Shown here: in pieces, positions 1-8,352 of the stretch
Layout of the letters: every line of letters starts with the position of its first letter
Numbering within the stretch: position 1 is the first letter of the stretch
NCBI RefSeq assembly: GCF_006349365.1
Contig: NZ_CP040899.1
Span: 2,666,001-2,730,000, forward strand
Origin: Georgenia wutianyii
GTDB lineage: Bacteria > Actinomycetota > Actinomycetes > Actinomycetales > Actinomycetaceae
Direction of reading: 5' to 3'
Length of the DNA stretch: 64,000 nt
Position numbers and translations under genes: made by a program
Notes under the pieces: model-generated
Seen by the model: only the letters and a program-made list of their open reading frames with translations
The model's database searches: none
What the model was told of the DNA's origin: nothing

Positions 1-2388
1 AACGCCGTCATCGGGTTCGTCCAGGAGGGCAAGGCCGAGGACGCGCTCGAGGGCATCCGCGAGATGCTCTCCCTCGACGCGCAGGTGCGGCGCGACGGCA
101 CGTGGCAGACCGCACCGGCCGAGGACCTCGTCCCCGGCGACGTCGTGCGCCTGTCCTCGGGCGACAAGGTGCCGGCCGACGTCCGTCTCACCGCCACCGC
201 GAACCTCCGCGTCGAGGAGTCCGCGCTCACCGGGGAGTCGGTACCGGTGGACAAGGACCCCGACCCGGTCGCGGCGGACTCCGGCATCGGCGACCGCACG
301 TCGATGGCCTTCTCGGGCACGGTCGTCGCGGCGGGCTCGGGCACCGGGGTCGTCACGGCCACCGGTGAGGACACCGAGATCGGGCACATCACGACGATGC
401 TCGAGGACGTCGAGTCCCTCGAGACTCCGCTCACCCGCCAGATGACGTCCTTCGGCAAGAAGCTCTCCCTCGCCGTCGTCGTCCTCGCGCTCGTCATGTT
501 CGGCCTCGGCGCCCTCCTGTACGACTACACGCTCGGGGAGCTCACCCTCTCGGCGATCGGGTTCGCCGTCGCCGCCATCCCCGAGGGCCTGCCCGCGGTC
601 CTCACCATCACCCTGGCCCTGGGCGTGCAGCAGATGGCGCGCCGCAACGCGATCGTCCGGCGGATGGCCTCGGTGGAGACGCTCGGCTCGGTCACCGTCA
701 TCTGCACCGACAAGACCGGCACCCTCACCCGCAACGAGATGACCGTGCGCACCGTCGTCACCCCCGCTGGGCACTACGAGGTCACCGGGACGGGGTACGC
801 GCCCGAGGGCGACATCCTGCACGCCGGCCGGCCGGTGAGCGCCGTCGAGCACGCCGACCTGCGCGCCCTCGCCGTCGTCGCGGCCCGCGCCAACGACTCG
901 ACGGTCGCGCGCCAGGACGGGCGGTGGCAGCTCTCGGGCGAGCCGACCGACGGCGGCGTGCGGACCTTCGCGCTCAAGGCGGGTGTCCGCGGGGACGAGG
1001 ACGAGCGCGTCGCCGCCGTGCCCTTCGACTCCGCCTACAAGTACATGGCCACCCTCGACCACACGCCCGACGGTCTCGTCGTCCACGTCAAGGGCGCGCC
1101 GGACCGGCTGCTGGACCGCAGCGACAGCCAGTCGGCCGGCGAGGGCACCGCGCCGCTCGACCGCGCCTGGTGGGACCGGCAGGTCGACGAGCTCAGCGCC
1201 CAGGGACTGCGGGTCCTCGCCGCCGCCGCCCGTCGGGCCGAGCCCGGCGCCACCGCTGTGACCACGCAGGACGTCGACGCCGGCGGCCTCGTCTTCCTCG
1301 GCCTCTACGGCATCATCGACCCACCCCGCGAGGAGGCCGTCGAGGCCATCCGCGCCTGCCGCCAGGCGGGGATCCGGGTCAAGATGATCACGGGGGACCA
1401 CGCGGGCACCGCGAGCGCCATCGCGCGCGAGATGGGCATCGGCGACGGCGCCCCCGCCGTCACCGGCGCGCGGCTGGAGAGCGCCTCGGACGAGGAGCTG
1501 CGCACGATCGCCGCGGAGCACGACGTCTTCGCCCGCACCAGCCCCGAGCACAAGCTCCGGCTCGTGCGCGCGCTCCAGGCCGACGGCGAGGTCGTGTCGA
1601 TGACCGGCGACGGCGTCAACGACGCGCCGTCGCTCAAGCGGGCCGACGTCGGGGTCGCCATGGGGATCAAGGGCACCGAGGCGACGAAGGAGGCGGCCGA
1701 CGTCGTCCTCGCCGACGACAACTTCGCCTCGATCGAGGCGGCCGTGGAGATGGGCCGCACGATCTACGACAACCTCCGCAAGGCGATCGTGTTCATCCTG
1801 CCGACCAACGGCGCCCAGGGCCTGGTCATCCTCGCCGCCGTCGTCCTCGGGCTCACGCTGCCCCTCACCCCGGTCCAGGTGCTGTGGGTCAACACGATCA
1901 CCGCGGTCACCCTCGCGCTCGCGCTCGCCTTCGAGCCCTCGGAGTCCGACATCATGCACCGCCCGCCGCGCGCGCCGGGCGGCTCGATCCTCCCCCGCTC
2001 AGGGCTCGTGCGGATCGTCTACATCTCCCTCCTCATCGGCGGGGGGACGATCGCCGTCTTCCTCCTCGGCGAGGACTCCGGGAGCGGGCTGGCGGAGTCG
2101 CGGACCGTCGCGGTCAACACGCTCGTCGTCGGGCAGATCTTCTACCTGTTCGCCAGCCGCTTCAGCCGCACGACGAGCCTGCGCCGCGAGCTGTTCACCA
2201 CCAACCCCGTCTCCTGGGTGTGCGTGGGCGTCATGCTGGCCCTGCAGCTGCTCTTCGTCTACACCCCCGCGATGAACACGGCCTTCGGCTCCACCTCGGT
2301 GGGGCTGGACGGGTGGCTCGTCCCGCTGGCCGTCGGGGTCGCCGTCCTCGCCGTGGTCGAGGTCGACAAGGCGCTGCGCCGCCGCTGA
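1..2388 (+). CDS. P-type cation-transporting ATPase, 5' partial
   Basis: The frame is open from base 1, so the N-terminus lies outside the window; about 795 residues are present. It pumps cations across the membrane by phosphorylating an aspartate. Visible landmarks are the actuator TGES motif, the fourth-helix PEGLP motif (as in Ca/Mn-type pumps), the phosphorylation loop DKTGT near residue 237 from base 1, and the hinge TGDGVNDAP, followed by a bundle of C-terminal membrane helices. In the sixth-helix ion site the sequence reads WVNTITAV, so the asparagine and threonine match SERCA but the aspartate position is alanine. This resembles mycobacterial CtpF-like pumps; the true ion cannot be settled from sequence. 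A terminator hairpin follows the stop codon. Confidence 0.93.
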   Translation, partial: NAVIGFVQEGKAEDALEGIREMLSLDAQVRRDGTWQTAPAEDLVPGDVVRLSSGDKVPADVRLTATANLRVEESALTGESVPVDKDPDPVAADSGIGDRTSMAFSGTVVAAGSGTGVVTATGEDTEIGHITTMLEDVESLETPLTRQMTSFGKKLSLAVVVLALVMFGLGALLYDYTLGELTLSAIGFAVAAIPEGLPAVLTITLALGVQQMARRNAIVRRMASVETLGSVTVICTDKTGTLTRNEMTVRTVVTPAGHYEVTGTGYAPEGDILHAGRPVSAVEHADLRALAVVAARANDSTVARQDGRWQLSGEPTDGGVRTFALKAGVRGDEDERVAAVPFDSAYKYMATLDHTPDGLVVHVKGAPDRLLDRSDSQSAGEGTAPLDRAWWDRQVDELSAQGLRVLAAAARRAEPGATAVTTQDVDAGGLVFLGLYGIIDPPREEAVEAIRACRQAGIRVKMITGDHAGTASAIAREMGIGDGAPAVTGARLESASDEELRTIAAEHDVFARTSPEHKLRLVRALQADGEVVSMTGDGVNDAPSLKRADVGVAMGIKGTEATKEAADVVLADDNFASIEAAVEMGRTIYDNLRKAIVFILPTNGAQGLVILAAVVLGLTLPLTPVQVLWVNTITAVTLALALAFEPSESDIMHRPPRAPGGSILPRSGLVRIVYISLLIGGGTIAVFLLGEDSGSGLAESRTVAVNTLVVGQIFYLFASRFSRTTSLRRELFTTNPVSWVCVGVMLALQLLFVYTPAMNTAFGSTSVGLDGWLVPLAVGVAVLAVVEVDKALRRR

Positions 2389-2396
2389 CGCAGGTG

Positions 2397-2436
2397 CGCG
2401 TCAGGGGCCGCACGACCTCACGCGGCCCCTGACGCG
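2397..2436 (+). terminator. Intrinsic-type terminator hairpin after the P-type ATPase
   Basis: Perfect 15-bp arms at 2397-2411 and 2422-2436 enclose a 10-nt loop and begin 9 nt after the ATPase stop codon. No T-run follows, which is usual for high-GC actinobacteria. Confidence 0.75.
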
Positions 2437-2476
2437 GCCGGCCCCTCCAGCCGGCCTGCCGGCCCCTCCAGCCGGC
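2437..2476. repeat. Tandem 19-bp repeat, two copies, each self-complementary
   Basis: A 19-bp unit occurs at 2437-2455 and 2458-2476 with a 2-bp gap. Each unit starts and ends with GCCGGC, so each can form its own short hairpin. It lies in the 266-bp gap between two convergent transcription units, between their terminators. Confidence 0.6.
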
Positions 2477-2524
2477 ACTGCCGTCACCTCGCGGCGTTGC
2501 GCTGACGGTGACGACGCCCCGGGT

Positions 2525-2554
2525 CGCGGGCGGGACCTGACGGTCCCGCCCGCG
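2525..2554 (-). terminator. Terminator hairpin closing the SipW-locus operon
   Basis: Perfect 13-bp arms at 2525-2537 and 2542-2554 with a 4-nt loop lie 100 nt beyond the last minus-strand gene, whose stop is at 2655. The stem is very GC-rich and nearly symmetrical, so it could act in both directions. Confidence 0.7.
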
Positions 2555-2654
2555 TGGACGCTGCAGCCCTCGGCTTCCACGGTGCCGACCACAAGCACCG
2601 GGCCTGCTCCACGGGCGTGCGCGTCCCGGTTCCCTGACGGTGGGGGCGGCGCCG

Positions 2655-3398
2655 TCAGGGAGTCTGCGGACCGGACCGGCGCGCCCGGCGCAGGGCCGCC
2701 GCACCGATCCCGACGAGGAGCGCGGCGCCGCCGAGGAGCAGGCCCACCTCCACGCCGGTCTGGCCCAGCTGTGCGGGGGGCCGGGTGGCAGGCGGCACGG
2801 CCGTCCCGTCCAAGTTCGCCGGCGGCGTCTGCTCCTCGTCCATGACGGCGGGCAGGGTGCCGCCGATCTCCAACAGCACGTCGAAGCTCGCCTCGCGGGG
2901 CGCGACGTTCGCCGTGTTGCCGGAGGTCGCGTCCACCGGCAGCTCGTAGCTCAGGGCGAGCGGCACCTCCTCCCCCTGGTCGAGGACGACCTCGAGGACC
3001 GGGGTCGTGCCCGCGGCGGCGAGCTCGGTGAAGGTCGCCTCCCCGTCCGGCCAGTGGAGGACGAGGTCGTCGTAGAAGCTGCCCTGGTCCTCCCCCGTCG
3101 CGTGGTGGGTGTCCGAGGACTCGGGGTCGAGCAGCTCGACGTCGACGACGCTCGCCCGCAGCACGCCCGCGGTCGGGCCGTCGTTGCGCACGACGACGGT
3201 GCGCGAGGCGCTGTCGCCGGGGACCGTGACGGGCTCGCCGAGGAAGCTCTCGCTCAGCACGCTCGCGTAGGTCTCCCCGTCCCACGACAGCTGGATCACG
3301 TCGTCGTAGGCCGCCTGCGCCGTCCCGGTGGTGGTGGCGGCGAGGAGGAGGGTCAGTGCCCCCGTGAGGCACGCTCGCTCGGCTCGTGTGTGGCTCAT
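2655..3398 (-). CDS. Secreted surface protein with C-terminal anchor, SipW locus
   Basis: This 247-aa protein has an N-terminal signal peptide ending near TAQA (about residue 29), a beta-rich extracellular part, and a C-terminal tail made of LGQTG, a hydrophobic helix of about 20 residues and a basic end (RRARR). That tail has the layout of a sortase substrate, although LGQTG is not the classical LPXTG; simple membrane anchoring is the alternative. Its start overlaps the previous stop by 4 bp (ATGA), so it is translationally coupled to the exported-protein gene before it. It is the last gene of the SipW operon and may hold the exported proteins at the cell surface (inference). No enzymatic motif is visible. 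Confidence 0.72.
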   Translation of the reverse strand: MSHTRAERACLTGALTLLLAATTTGTAQAAYDDVIQLSWDGETYASVLSESFLGEPVTVPGDSASRTVVVRNDGPTAGVLRASVVDVELLDPESSDTHHATGEDQGSFYDDLVLHWPDGEATFTELAAAGTTPVLEVVLDQGEEVPLALSYELPVDATSGNTANVAPREASFDVLLEIGGTLPAVMDEEQTPPANLDGTAVPPATRPPAQLGQTGVEVGLLLGGAALLVGIGAAALRRARRSGPQTP

Positions 3399-4093
3399 GG
3401 CTCCTGCCCTGGGCGGAAGGTGGTCGAGGTGAAGGAGAGGACGTGGTCGGGCTCGTCGGCCGGGTCGAGGTCGGCGACGACGGCGGCGTTCCAGTCGTCC
3501 TCGTCACTGACCTGCTCGGAGCCCGGCGCCACGGCGGTGACCGTCGCGGTGTTCGCGTACTCCCCGAGGGCGGGCGGCCCGTCGTACGAGGCGTAGACGC
3601 ACCAGAACTCGCTCACGAGCTCGGTCGTGTAGGTCGCGGGGACCGGGGTGGAGGACAGCGGGCCTGGGGCCGGGACGGTGTCCGGGGACAGCGCCTCGGT
3701 GGTGCAGGCCGCGGCCGAGTCGACGCGGAAGACGTGGACCTCCGAGGCCCCGAGCACCCCCTCGCCCCAGCTCGCGGGCGGGGTCACGGTGTAGTGCAGC
3801 CCCTTGTTGCCCTGGCTCACGCTGTCGACCTGGACGGGGACGGCGACCTCACCGTCGCGCACGAGCGCGGCGGCGGCCTCGCTGCCGACGGTGAAGCGGG
3901 CGGTGCCCGACGGCGCGGCCACGGTGGCACCCGGGCTGCCGACGGCGAAGGACTGGTAGCCGGTGCTCACCACCCCGCCGACCTCGACGCTGTCGCGCCA
4001 CAGGGCGAGGGAGGCCCCGCCGATCCCGACGGCTGCTCCGACGAGCCCGGCGGCAGCGACCGTGGCGGTCACTCGGCGACGTGTCGTGCTCAT
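3395..4093 (-). CDS. Exported protein with SipW-type signal peptide (third copy)
   Basis: This 232-aa protein begins with a basic stretch, a hydrophobic helix and the sequence GGASLALWRDS, which is the hallmark of signal peptides cut by SipW-like ER-type signal peptidases (TasA/camelysin-like exported proteins). The rest is beta-rich with several Cys residues and lacks a second membrane segment. Both gene ends overlap neighbours by 4 bp (ATGA), which places it inside a tightly coupled operon with the peptidase two genes upstream. Such proteins form fibres or surface coats in Bacillus; that role here is inferred from family and context. Confidence 0.78.
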   Translation of the reverse strand: MSTTRRRVTATVAAAGLVGAAVGIGGASLALWRDSVEVGGVVSTGYQSFAVGSPGATVAAPSGTARFTVGSEAAAALVRDGEVAVPVQVDSVSQGNKGLHYTVTPPASWGEGVLGASEVHVFRVDSAAACTTEALSPDTVPAPGPLSSTPVPATYTTELVSEFWCVYASYDGPPALGEYANTATVTAVAPGSEQVSDEDDWNAAVVADLDPADEPDHVLSFTSTTFRPGQEP

Positions 4094-4704
4094 GACGTGA
4101 ACCCCTCCCCGCTACGGGTCTGGTCGAGGGTGAGGACGATGTCCCCGAGGCGGGCGACCTGCGGCGCGGCGTCCGCGCCCACCCGGTCGGCCATCTCCTG
4201 CGCCAGCTCGATGGTCACCTCGATGGTGAACGTGTCGCTGCGCCCGTCGTCGTCGGCGTCGAGCCGGTCGAGCGCCGCTCGCGTCCCGACGGGGACGTCG
4301 GTGGCGAGCGCGGCTCCCCCGGCGTCGCGCACCGCGTAGGTCGCGGTGACGCCGGCGGGAAGCGAGGGAGCGTCCTCCCAGTCGACGCCGAGGAGGCCGG
4401 TGAGGTTGTCACCCTGGAGCTCGGTGGTGAAGTCCTGGGTCAGGGTCACCGAGTCGCCCGGGCGGGCGAGGAAGTCGGTGGGGTCGATCGGCCGCGGCGC
4501 GGTGGCGACGTCCGCCGAGGTCTCGAGCCACTCGGCCGTGCCGAGGAGCTCGATGTCGAGGTCACCGGCGGTGAGCTCGGCGGGCGAGGCGCCCTCGTCG
4601 GTGGACCAGAGCGCGACGGTTCCGCCGGCTCCGGCCACGCCCGCGAGGAGCGCGACGGCCACGACCGGCAGCGCCGTGCGCCGGATGGTGGGTGGGGGGT
4701 TCAC
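4090..4704 (-). CDS. Exported TasA-like protein with SipW-type signal (second copy)
   Basis: I start this gene at the GTG at 4704 rather than further upstream, because an AAGGAAG ribosome site precedes it and the GTG overlaps the sipW stop codon (GTGA). The 204-aa product has a basic N-terminus, a hydrophobic helix and GGTVALWSTDE, the SipW-type cleavage region. It aligns with the first exported protein of the locus: both continue with a segment like GDLDIELLGT, a conserved ID, a PGD turn and an EGDN/QGDN motif. The two are therefore paralogues. It ends in a 4-bp ATGA overlap with the third exported protein. Confidence 0.8.
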   Translation of the reverse strand: MNPPPTIRRTALPVVAVALLAGVAGAGGTVALWSTDEGASPAELTAGDLDIELLGTAEWLETSADVATAPRPIDPTDFLARPGDSVTLTQDFTTELQGDNLTGLLGVDWEDAPSLPAGVTATYAVRDAGGAALATDVPVGTRAALDRLDADDDGRSDTFTIEVTIELAQEMADRVGADAAPQVARLGDIVLTLDQTRSGEGFTS

Positions 4705-5273
4705 GGTTCTTCCTTGGTGGTCGGTGTCGTGCCACGGCGGCGGTCGACAGGAGGGGCGGAGAGGGCGCGGTAGGCGCCGTAGCCGATGAGCAGGCACCCG
4801 GTGCCGGTGACGATCAGGCCCCGGTAGGGACCGACCGCGGTGGCGAGGTGCCCCAGGTAGGGCACGTGGTAGACGACGCGCCCCATGACCTGGTCGGCAA
4901 CGATCGGGGCGTCGTCCGCCCCGTTGGCGTCCCCCCGCGTGACGTAGCGCGTCTCGCTGCCGAGCCGCACGCCGACCACGCGGTGGGTGACGAGGCTCGG
5001 GTCGCCGGAGACGGGCTGGAAGGTGACGACGTCGCCGACGTCGTAGGAGTCCTGCGGGACCGCGACGACGACGTCCCCCGGGGAGTACGTCGGCTCCATC
5101 GACCCGGACAGGACGGTGAGCGCCGCCCCGCCGAGGAGACGGGGAACGACGGCGACCGCGAGGGCGAGGACCAGCAGCCCGAGGAGGAGCACCGCGCCGG
5201 CGCCCCGCAGGACGGCCCGGCCGACGGAGGCGTCCGCCCGGTCGTGGCGGGCGACGGTGGCCGTGGTCTCCAT
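4701..5273 (-). CDS. sipW: SipW-like signal peptidase I (ER/Sec11 type)
   Basis: This 190-aa membrane protease removes the special signal peptides of its neighbours. A first membrane helix (about residues 21-50) leads into SGSMEP with the nucleophile Ser58. The general base is His97 in THRVV, where ordinary bacterial type I peptidases have lysine, and RGDAN holds Asp115; this Ser/His/Asp set defines the archaeal and ER-type branch. A second helix lies near residues 150-170 and the tail is basic. The ATG at 5273 is chosen over an upstream frame because GGAAGGAG precedes it. The gene sits between genes for its probable substrates and is coupled to the next one by GTGA. Confidence 0.9.
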   Translation of the reverse strand: METTATVARHDRADASVGRAVLRGAGAVLLLGLLVLALAVAVVPRLLGGAALTVLSGSMEPTYSPGDVVVAVPQDSYDVGDVVTFQPVSGDPSLVTHRVVGVRLGSETRYVTRGDANGADDAPIVADQVMGRVVYHVPYLGHLATAVGPYRGLIVTGTGCLLIGYGAYRALSAPPVDRRRGTTPTTKEEP

Positions 5274-5302
5274 GCTGCTCCTTCCTGGGTCGGGGGGACG
5301 GT

Positions 5303-5328
5303 GGGTGGGGGCCCGACGGCCCCCACCC
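5303..5328 (-). terminator. Hairpin inside the SipW operon, possible attenuator
   Basis: Perfect 11-bp arms at 5303-5313 and 5318-5328 with loop CGAC fill the 61-bp gap between the first exported-protein gene and sipW. All later gaps in the operon are overlaps, so this hairpin is well placed to lower expression of sipW and downstream genes relative to the first exported protein, or to protect its mRNA end. Confidence 0.6.
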
Positions 5329-5334
5329 GGCGGG

Positions 5335-5985
5335 TCAGGAGGCGTCGACGACGCCGGCGTCGCGGACCTGGTCGAGCGACACGGCGAGGCCGGCGAGGTC
5401 GGCCGCCGCCTTCGTCCGGACCTGCTCCGGGGTGCCCTCGTCGAACGTCGCGGTGACGACGACGGTGTACTGCGCCTCACCCGTGAGCTCGGCCGGCAGG
5501 ACCGGCAGCGCGGGGTCCTTGGCGGAGTTGTCGGCGGAGACGAAGCGGACCTCGACCGTCTGCCCCGCGGCGATGTCCGTGACGTTGCCGACGGGTGCGC
5601 CGTCGGCGTCGACGAGGGAGTAGGTCACGCTCACCCCGTTCTCGGCGGCGATGAGCTCGCCCGACGCCTCACCGACGGCGAGCCCGAGCTCGGCGACCAT
5701 GTTGTCGCCCTCGAGGGCCGCGTCGATGCCGTAGCGTCCCTCGATCGTGTCGCCCGGGACGATCCGGAAGGTCTCCATGTCGATGGCGTGGGGGCTGTCG
5801 GCACGGTCCGCCGAGACGTCCTGCCACTGCGGCGTCCCGACGAGCTCGACGTCGAGGGTGCCGGAGGTGATGGTGCCGCCGTCGACGGTGGCGCTGTCGC
5901 TCCACAGCGCGAAGGTCCCTCCACCCACGAGCAGTGCCGCTCCGGCCGCCCCCGCGACGAGTCCTGTCGTGGTCCTGCTGTTCAT
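5335..5985 (-). CDS. Exported TasA-like protein with SipW-type signal (first copy)
   Basis: The start at 5985 (ATG) has a strong AGGAGAGG site; the open frame upstream of it is read-through. The 216-aa product has the SipW-type signal (hydrophobic helix then GGTFALWSDSA), followed by a mature beta-rich domain with TSGTLDVELVGT, PGD and EGDN motifs shared with its paralogue two genes downstream. It is the first of three substrates of the local signal peptidase and is separated from it by a hairpin. By family analogy it may be a main fibre or coat subunit; no direct evidence of polymerisation can be read from the sequence. Confidence 0.82.
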   Translation of the reverse strand: MNSRTTTGLVAGAAGAALLVGGGTFALWSDSATVDGGTITSGTLDVELVGTPQWQDVSADRADSPHAIDMETFRIVPGDTIEGRYGIDAALEGDNMVAELGLAVGEASGELIAAENGVSVTYSLVDADGAPVGNVTDIAAGQTVEVRFVSADNSAKDPALPVLPAELTGEAQYTVVVTATFDEGTPEQVRTKAAADLAGLAVSLDQVRDAGVVDAS

Positions 5986-6061
5986 CAGTGTCCTCTCCTG
6001 TTTCCTCTCGTTCCCCCGTTGTGTTGTGGTCGTCCGCACGGCACCGCGCGCGGCTGCCGGG

Positions 6062-8200
6062 TCACGGCCTCGCCGAGACCGGGCCCGAGCCCGTGCAGAC
6101 CATGTGCTCACCGACGCCGAGCCGTTGGCGCGGGCAGGTGACGGTGACGCCCTGGTCGTCGCTCACCCGGATGCCCTCCAGCGCCGTCCGACCGGTGTTG
6201 CGGACCGTGTAGGTCCAGGTGAGACGCGTGCCCTCGGACACCGTCGCCCCGGCCGGGAGCTCCTCGGCGCCGTCGAGTCCGTCGGCGGCGGGGGTGTCCC
6301 ACGCCTGCTTGACGATCTCGATGCCGGGGACGAGCCGCTGCTTGTTGGTGAAGGTGCAGGCGATGTCGTCGCCGACCGCCGCCGGCACGCTCGTCCCGTC
6401 CCCCACGCGGACCGTCGTCAGAGGTACGCCGTTGGCGGTACACGCGAGTCCGGTGAGGCTCCACCCGTCGGCCCGCTGGTCCTGCGAGATGAGCTCCTCG
6501 AGCCGGACGGTGCTCGCGGCCGCGTCGGGACGGTCGAAGCTCACGATGTACTCCACCGTGCCCGCGGTGCCGGTGACCTCACCGCGCACCGGCGCGACGG
6601 CCGCTCCGCCCTGGGTGGAGGCGTCGAAGGTCCAGCCCGCGCCCGGTCCGGCGGTGCCGGCGTAGGGCTCGGCGATCTTGTCGACGGTGATCTCGGCGCG
6701 GCAGGTCGCGCCCCGGGCGACCGAGCTGAGCACGCCCGCGAGCTCCTGCCACCCGGTCTGGAAGTAGTCGGCGTTCCTCGCCGACGTCGTGTGCGGCGTC
6801 GGGCCGGAGATCGCCCGCAGGTTGTCGGACTCCCCGCTCACACCTTCCCCGACCCCGACGGCCAGGACCCGGGTGCCCTTCGCCTTGAGCGCGTTGGCGG
6901 AGGCGATCGCCTGCTCGGTCTCGACGAACCGGGTCGAGCTGCCGGACCCCTCTGCATCGGGGCCGAAGAAGGTCGACAGGCCGTCGGTGACGACGATCGC
7001 GACGTCGTAGGTGTCGGCGCTGGTGGCGACCTGGTAGATGCCGCGGTCCCAGTTGGTGCCGCCCCCGGCCTCGTAGGCGTTGATCCGCGAGCGGATGGTC
7101 TGCAGGTTGCGGTCGACGTCGGTGAGCGGGTAGTTCGTCCCCGTGGCGTCGGCCGACCTGGGGGCGTGCGTGGCGAAGGTGTAGAGCGCGAGCCGGGACC
7201 CGGTGCCCTCCAGGGACTCGGCGAAGGCGATGGCCGAGGCCTTGAGGTCGTCCAGGGCGCCCGCGTTCCCGACGGAGCCCGACAGGTCGAGGACGAGCGC
7301 GACGTCGAGGCCGGCGCTGCAGGTCTGGGGCAGTGCGGGGTTGACCCGCGAGTTCTGCCAGAGTCCGCCGGAGTCCTCCGCGTGCCCGAAGATGGACCAC
7401 GCCGAGCCCATGAAGTACGGGTTACCCGAGACGTAGGTCTCGCCGGCGTGCAGCTCCGGGGTCATGAAGCGGTACTGCGTCGGGCCGTGGTCGTCGGCGG
7501 TGCCCGTCACCAGGGACGGGTTGGAGTACCAGCCCGCGGGCGCGCCCGCCTGAACCACCCAGAAGTGGCGTTCGTAGTTGGCTCCGCGGAACTGCGTGTC
7601 GGGGACGACGAAGGTGCAGTCGCCCTGGGCGTCGGAGGTGCACGTCGCCCAGTCCTCGGTGCGCGGCGTCGTCGGGCCGGTGAAGGAGTTCCCGTCCCAC
7701 AGGTTCAGGGTCACGCCGGCGAGCGGGCCGACCGTCGTGCCGCCCGTCCTGTCACCGCCGACCCTGACGTTGATGACCGACGACTCCTCAGAGGGACTGG
7801 GGACGGCGAGGGGCGCTGCCGCGTCGGGCGCCGGCGTGGCGGCGGCCCGCCCGGCGGCGGCCGCCGGCTCGGCCGGCTGCTGCGGCGCGGGGTCCTCCGC
7901 CGGCTGCTGCGGCGCGGGGTCCTCCGCCGGCTGCTGCGGCGCGGGTGCGGTCGGCTGCGCCGGCGCGACGTCGTCGGCCGGCTGCTCCGCCGCGGGGTCG
8001 GCCTGCCCGTCCGTCCCCGTCACTACGGCTGCGACCGGCACCTGCTCCGGCTCCCCGGCCGCGACGGCGGGCTCCGGTGCGGGTGCGACAGCGACGAGCG
8101 ACACGCTGACGAGCGTGGTCACGGCGACGAGCGCGGTGCGCCGCCTCCCGGCGGCGCGGGCATGCCGCGGCCTCGCGTGCCTCTGCCCCATGGTGCTCAC
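6062..8200 (-). CDS. Secreted von Willebrand A-domain protein with DUF11-like C-terminus
   Basis: I start at the GTG at 8200, five bases after AAGGAG; an ATG nine bases further in is the alternative. The 712-aa product has a signal peptide ending near AVAA, a Pro/Gln/Ala-rich linker with a near-perfect 9-residue repeat (about 87-112), a beta-sandwich region, and a vWA domain (about 297-480) with an intact metal site DLSGS (305-309) and VVTDGLS. The end is a DUF11-like repeat that stops soon after CTGSGPV, with no sortase motif or membrane anchor. It leads the SipW locus and could be an adhesin or tip protein; release into the medium or attachment to a partner are both possible. Confidence 0.82.
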   Translation of the reverse strand: MSTMGQRHARPRHARAAGRRRTALVAVTTLVSVSLVAVAPAPEPAVAAGEPEQVPVAAVVTGTDGQADPAAEQPADDVAPAQPTAPAPQQPAEDPAPQQPAEDPAPQQPAEPAAAAGRAAATPAPDAAAPLAVPSPSEESSVINVRVGGDRTGGTTVGPLAGVTLNLWDGNSFTGPTTPRTEDWATCTSDAQGDCTFVVPDTQFRGANYERHFWVVQAGAPAGWYSNPSLVTGTADDHGPTQYRFMTPELHAGETYVSGNPYFMGSAWSIFGHAEDSGGLWQNSRVNPALPQTCSAGLDVALVLDLSGSVGNAGALDDLKASAIAFAESLEGTGSRLALYTFATHAPRSADATGTNYPLTDVDRNLQTIRSRINAYEAGGGTNWDRGIYQVATSADTYDVAIVVTDGLSTFFGPDAEGSGSSTRFVETEQAIASANALKAKGTRVLAVGVGEGVSGESDNLRAISGPTPHTTSARNADYFQTGWQELAGVLSSVARGATCRAEITVDKIAEPYAGTAGPGAGWTFDASTQGGAAVAPVRGEVTGTAGTVEYIVSFDRPDAAASTVRLEELISQDQRADGWSLTGLACTANGVPLTTVRVGDGTSVPAAVGDDIACTFTNKQRLVPGIEIVKQAWDTPAADGLDGAEELPAGATVSEGTRLTWTYTVRNTGRTALEGIRVSDDQGVTVTCPRQRLGVGEHMVCTGSGPVSARP
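7872..7945 (-). repeat. 27-bp coding tandem repeat in the vWA protein linker
   Basis: Two exact 27-bp copies (7872-7898 and 7899-7925) and a 20-bp partial third (7926-7945) encode the repeated linker segment PQQPAEDPA. Identical DNA copies suggest slippage and possible length variation between strains. Confidence 0.8.
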
Positions 8201-8336
8201 GGTGTCTCCTTGATCCGATGGGCGGCCCGATCGCCGTCCCGGATCCAGCAGACACCAGTCGCCGTCACGCACGCCGGGACGCGACACCGAATGGAGTGGA
8301 GGAGGCCGGCGCACTGGTAGGTGCCCGGCCGAGCCG

Positions 8337-8352
8337 TGAGTACCGGTACTCA
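8337..8352. promoter_or_regulatory. 16-bp perfect palindrome upstream of the vWA/SipW operon
   Basis: TGAGTACCGGTACTCA is a perfect palindrome that includes the TGA stop of the LuxR-type gene and lies 137 bp upstream of the vWA start codon. LuxR/NarL-type regulators bind palindromes of about this size, so it is a candidate site for the regulator encoded directly upstream (inference). I see no clear -35/-10 pair between it and the vWA gene. Confidence 0.45.

Noticed and set aside
4798..5480. Longer N-termini for the SipW peptidase and exported proteins
   Set aside because: The upstream residues are Pro/Arg/Ser-rich read-through and would bury the signal segments; strong ribosome sites support the shorter starts.
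5747..8320. An 857-aa plus-strand frame opposite the vWA protein
   Set aside because: It is composed of Arg/Gly/Val-rich shadow sequence antisense to a protein with a clear metal site and signal peptide.
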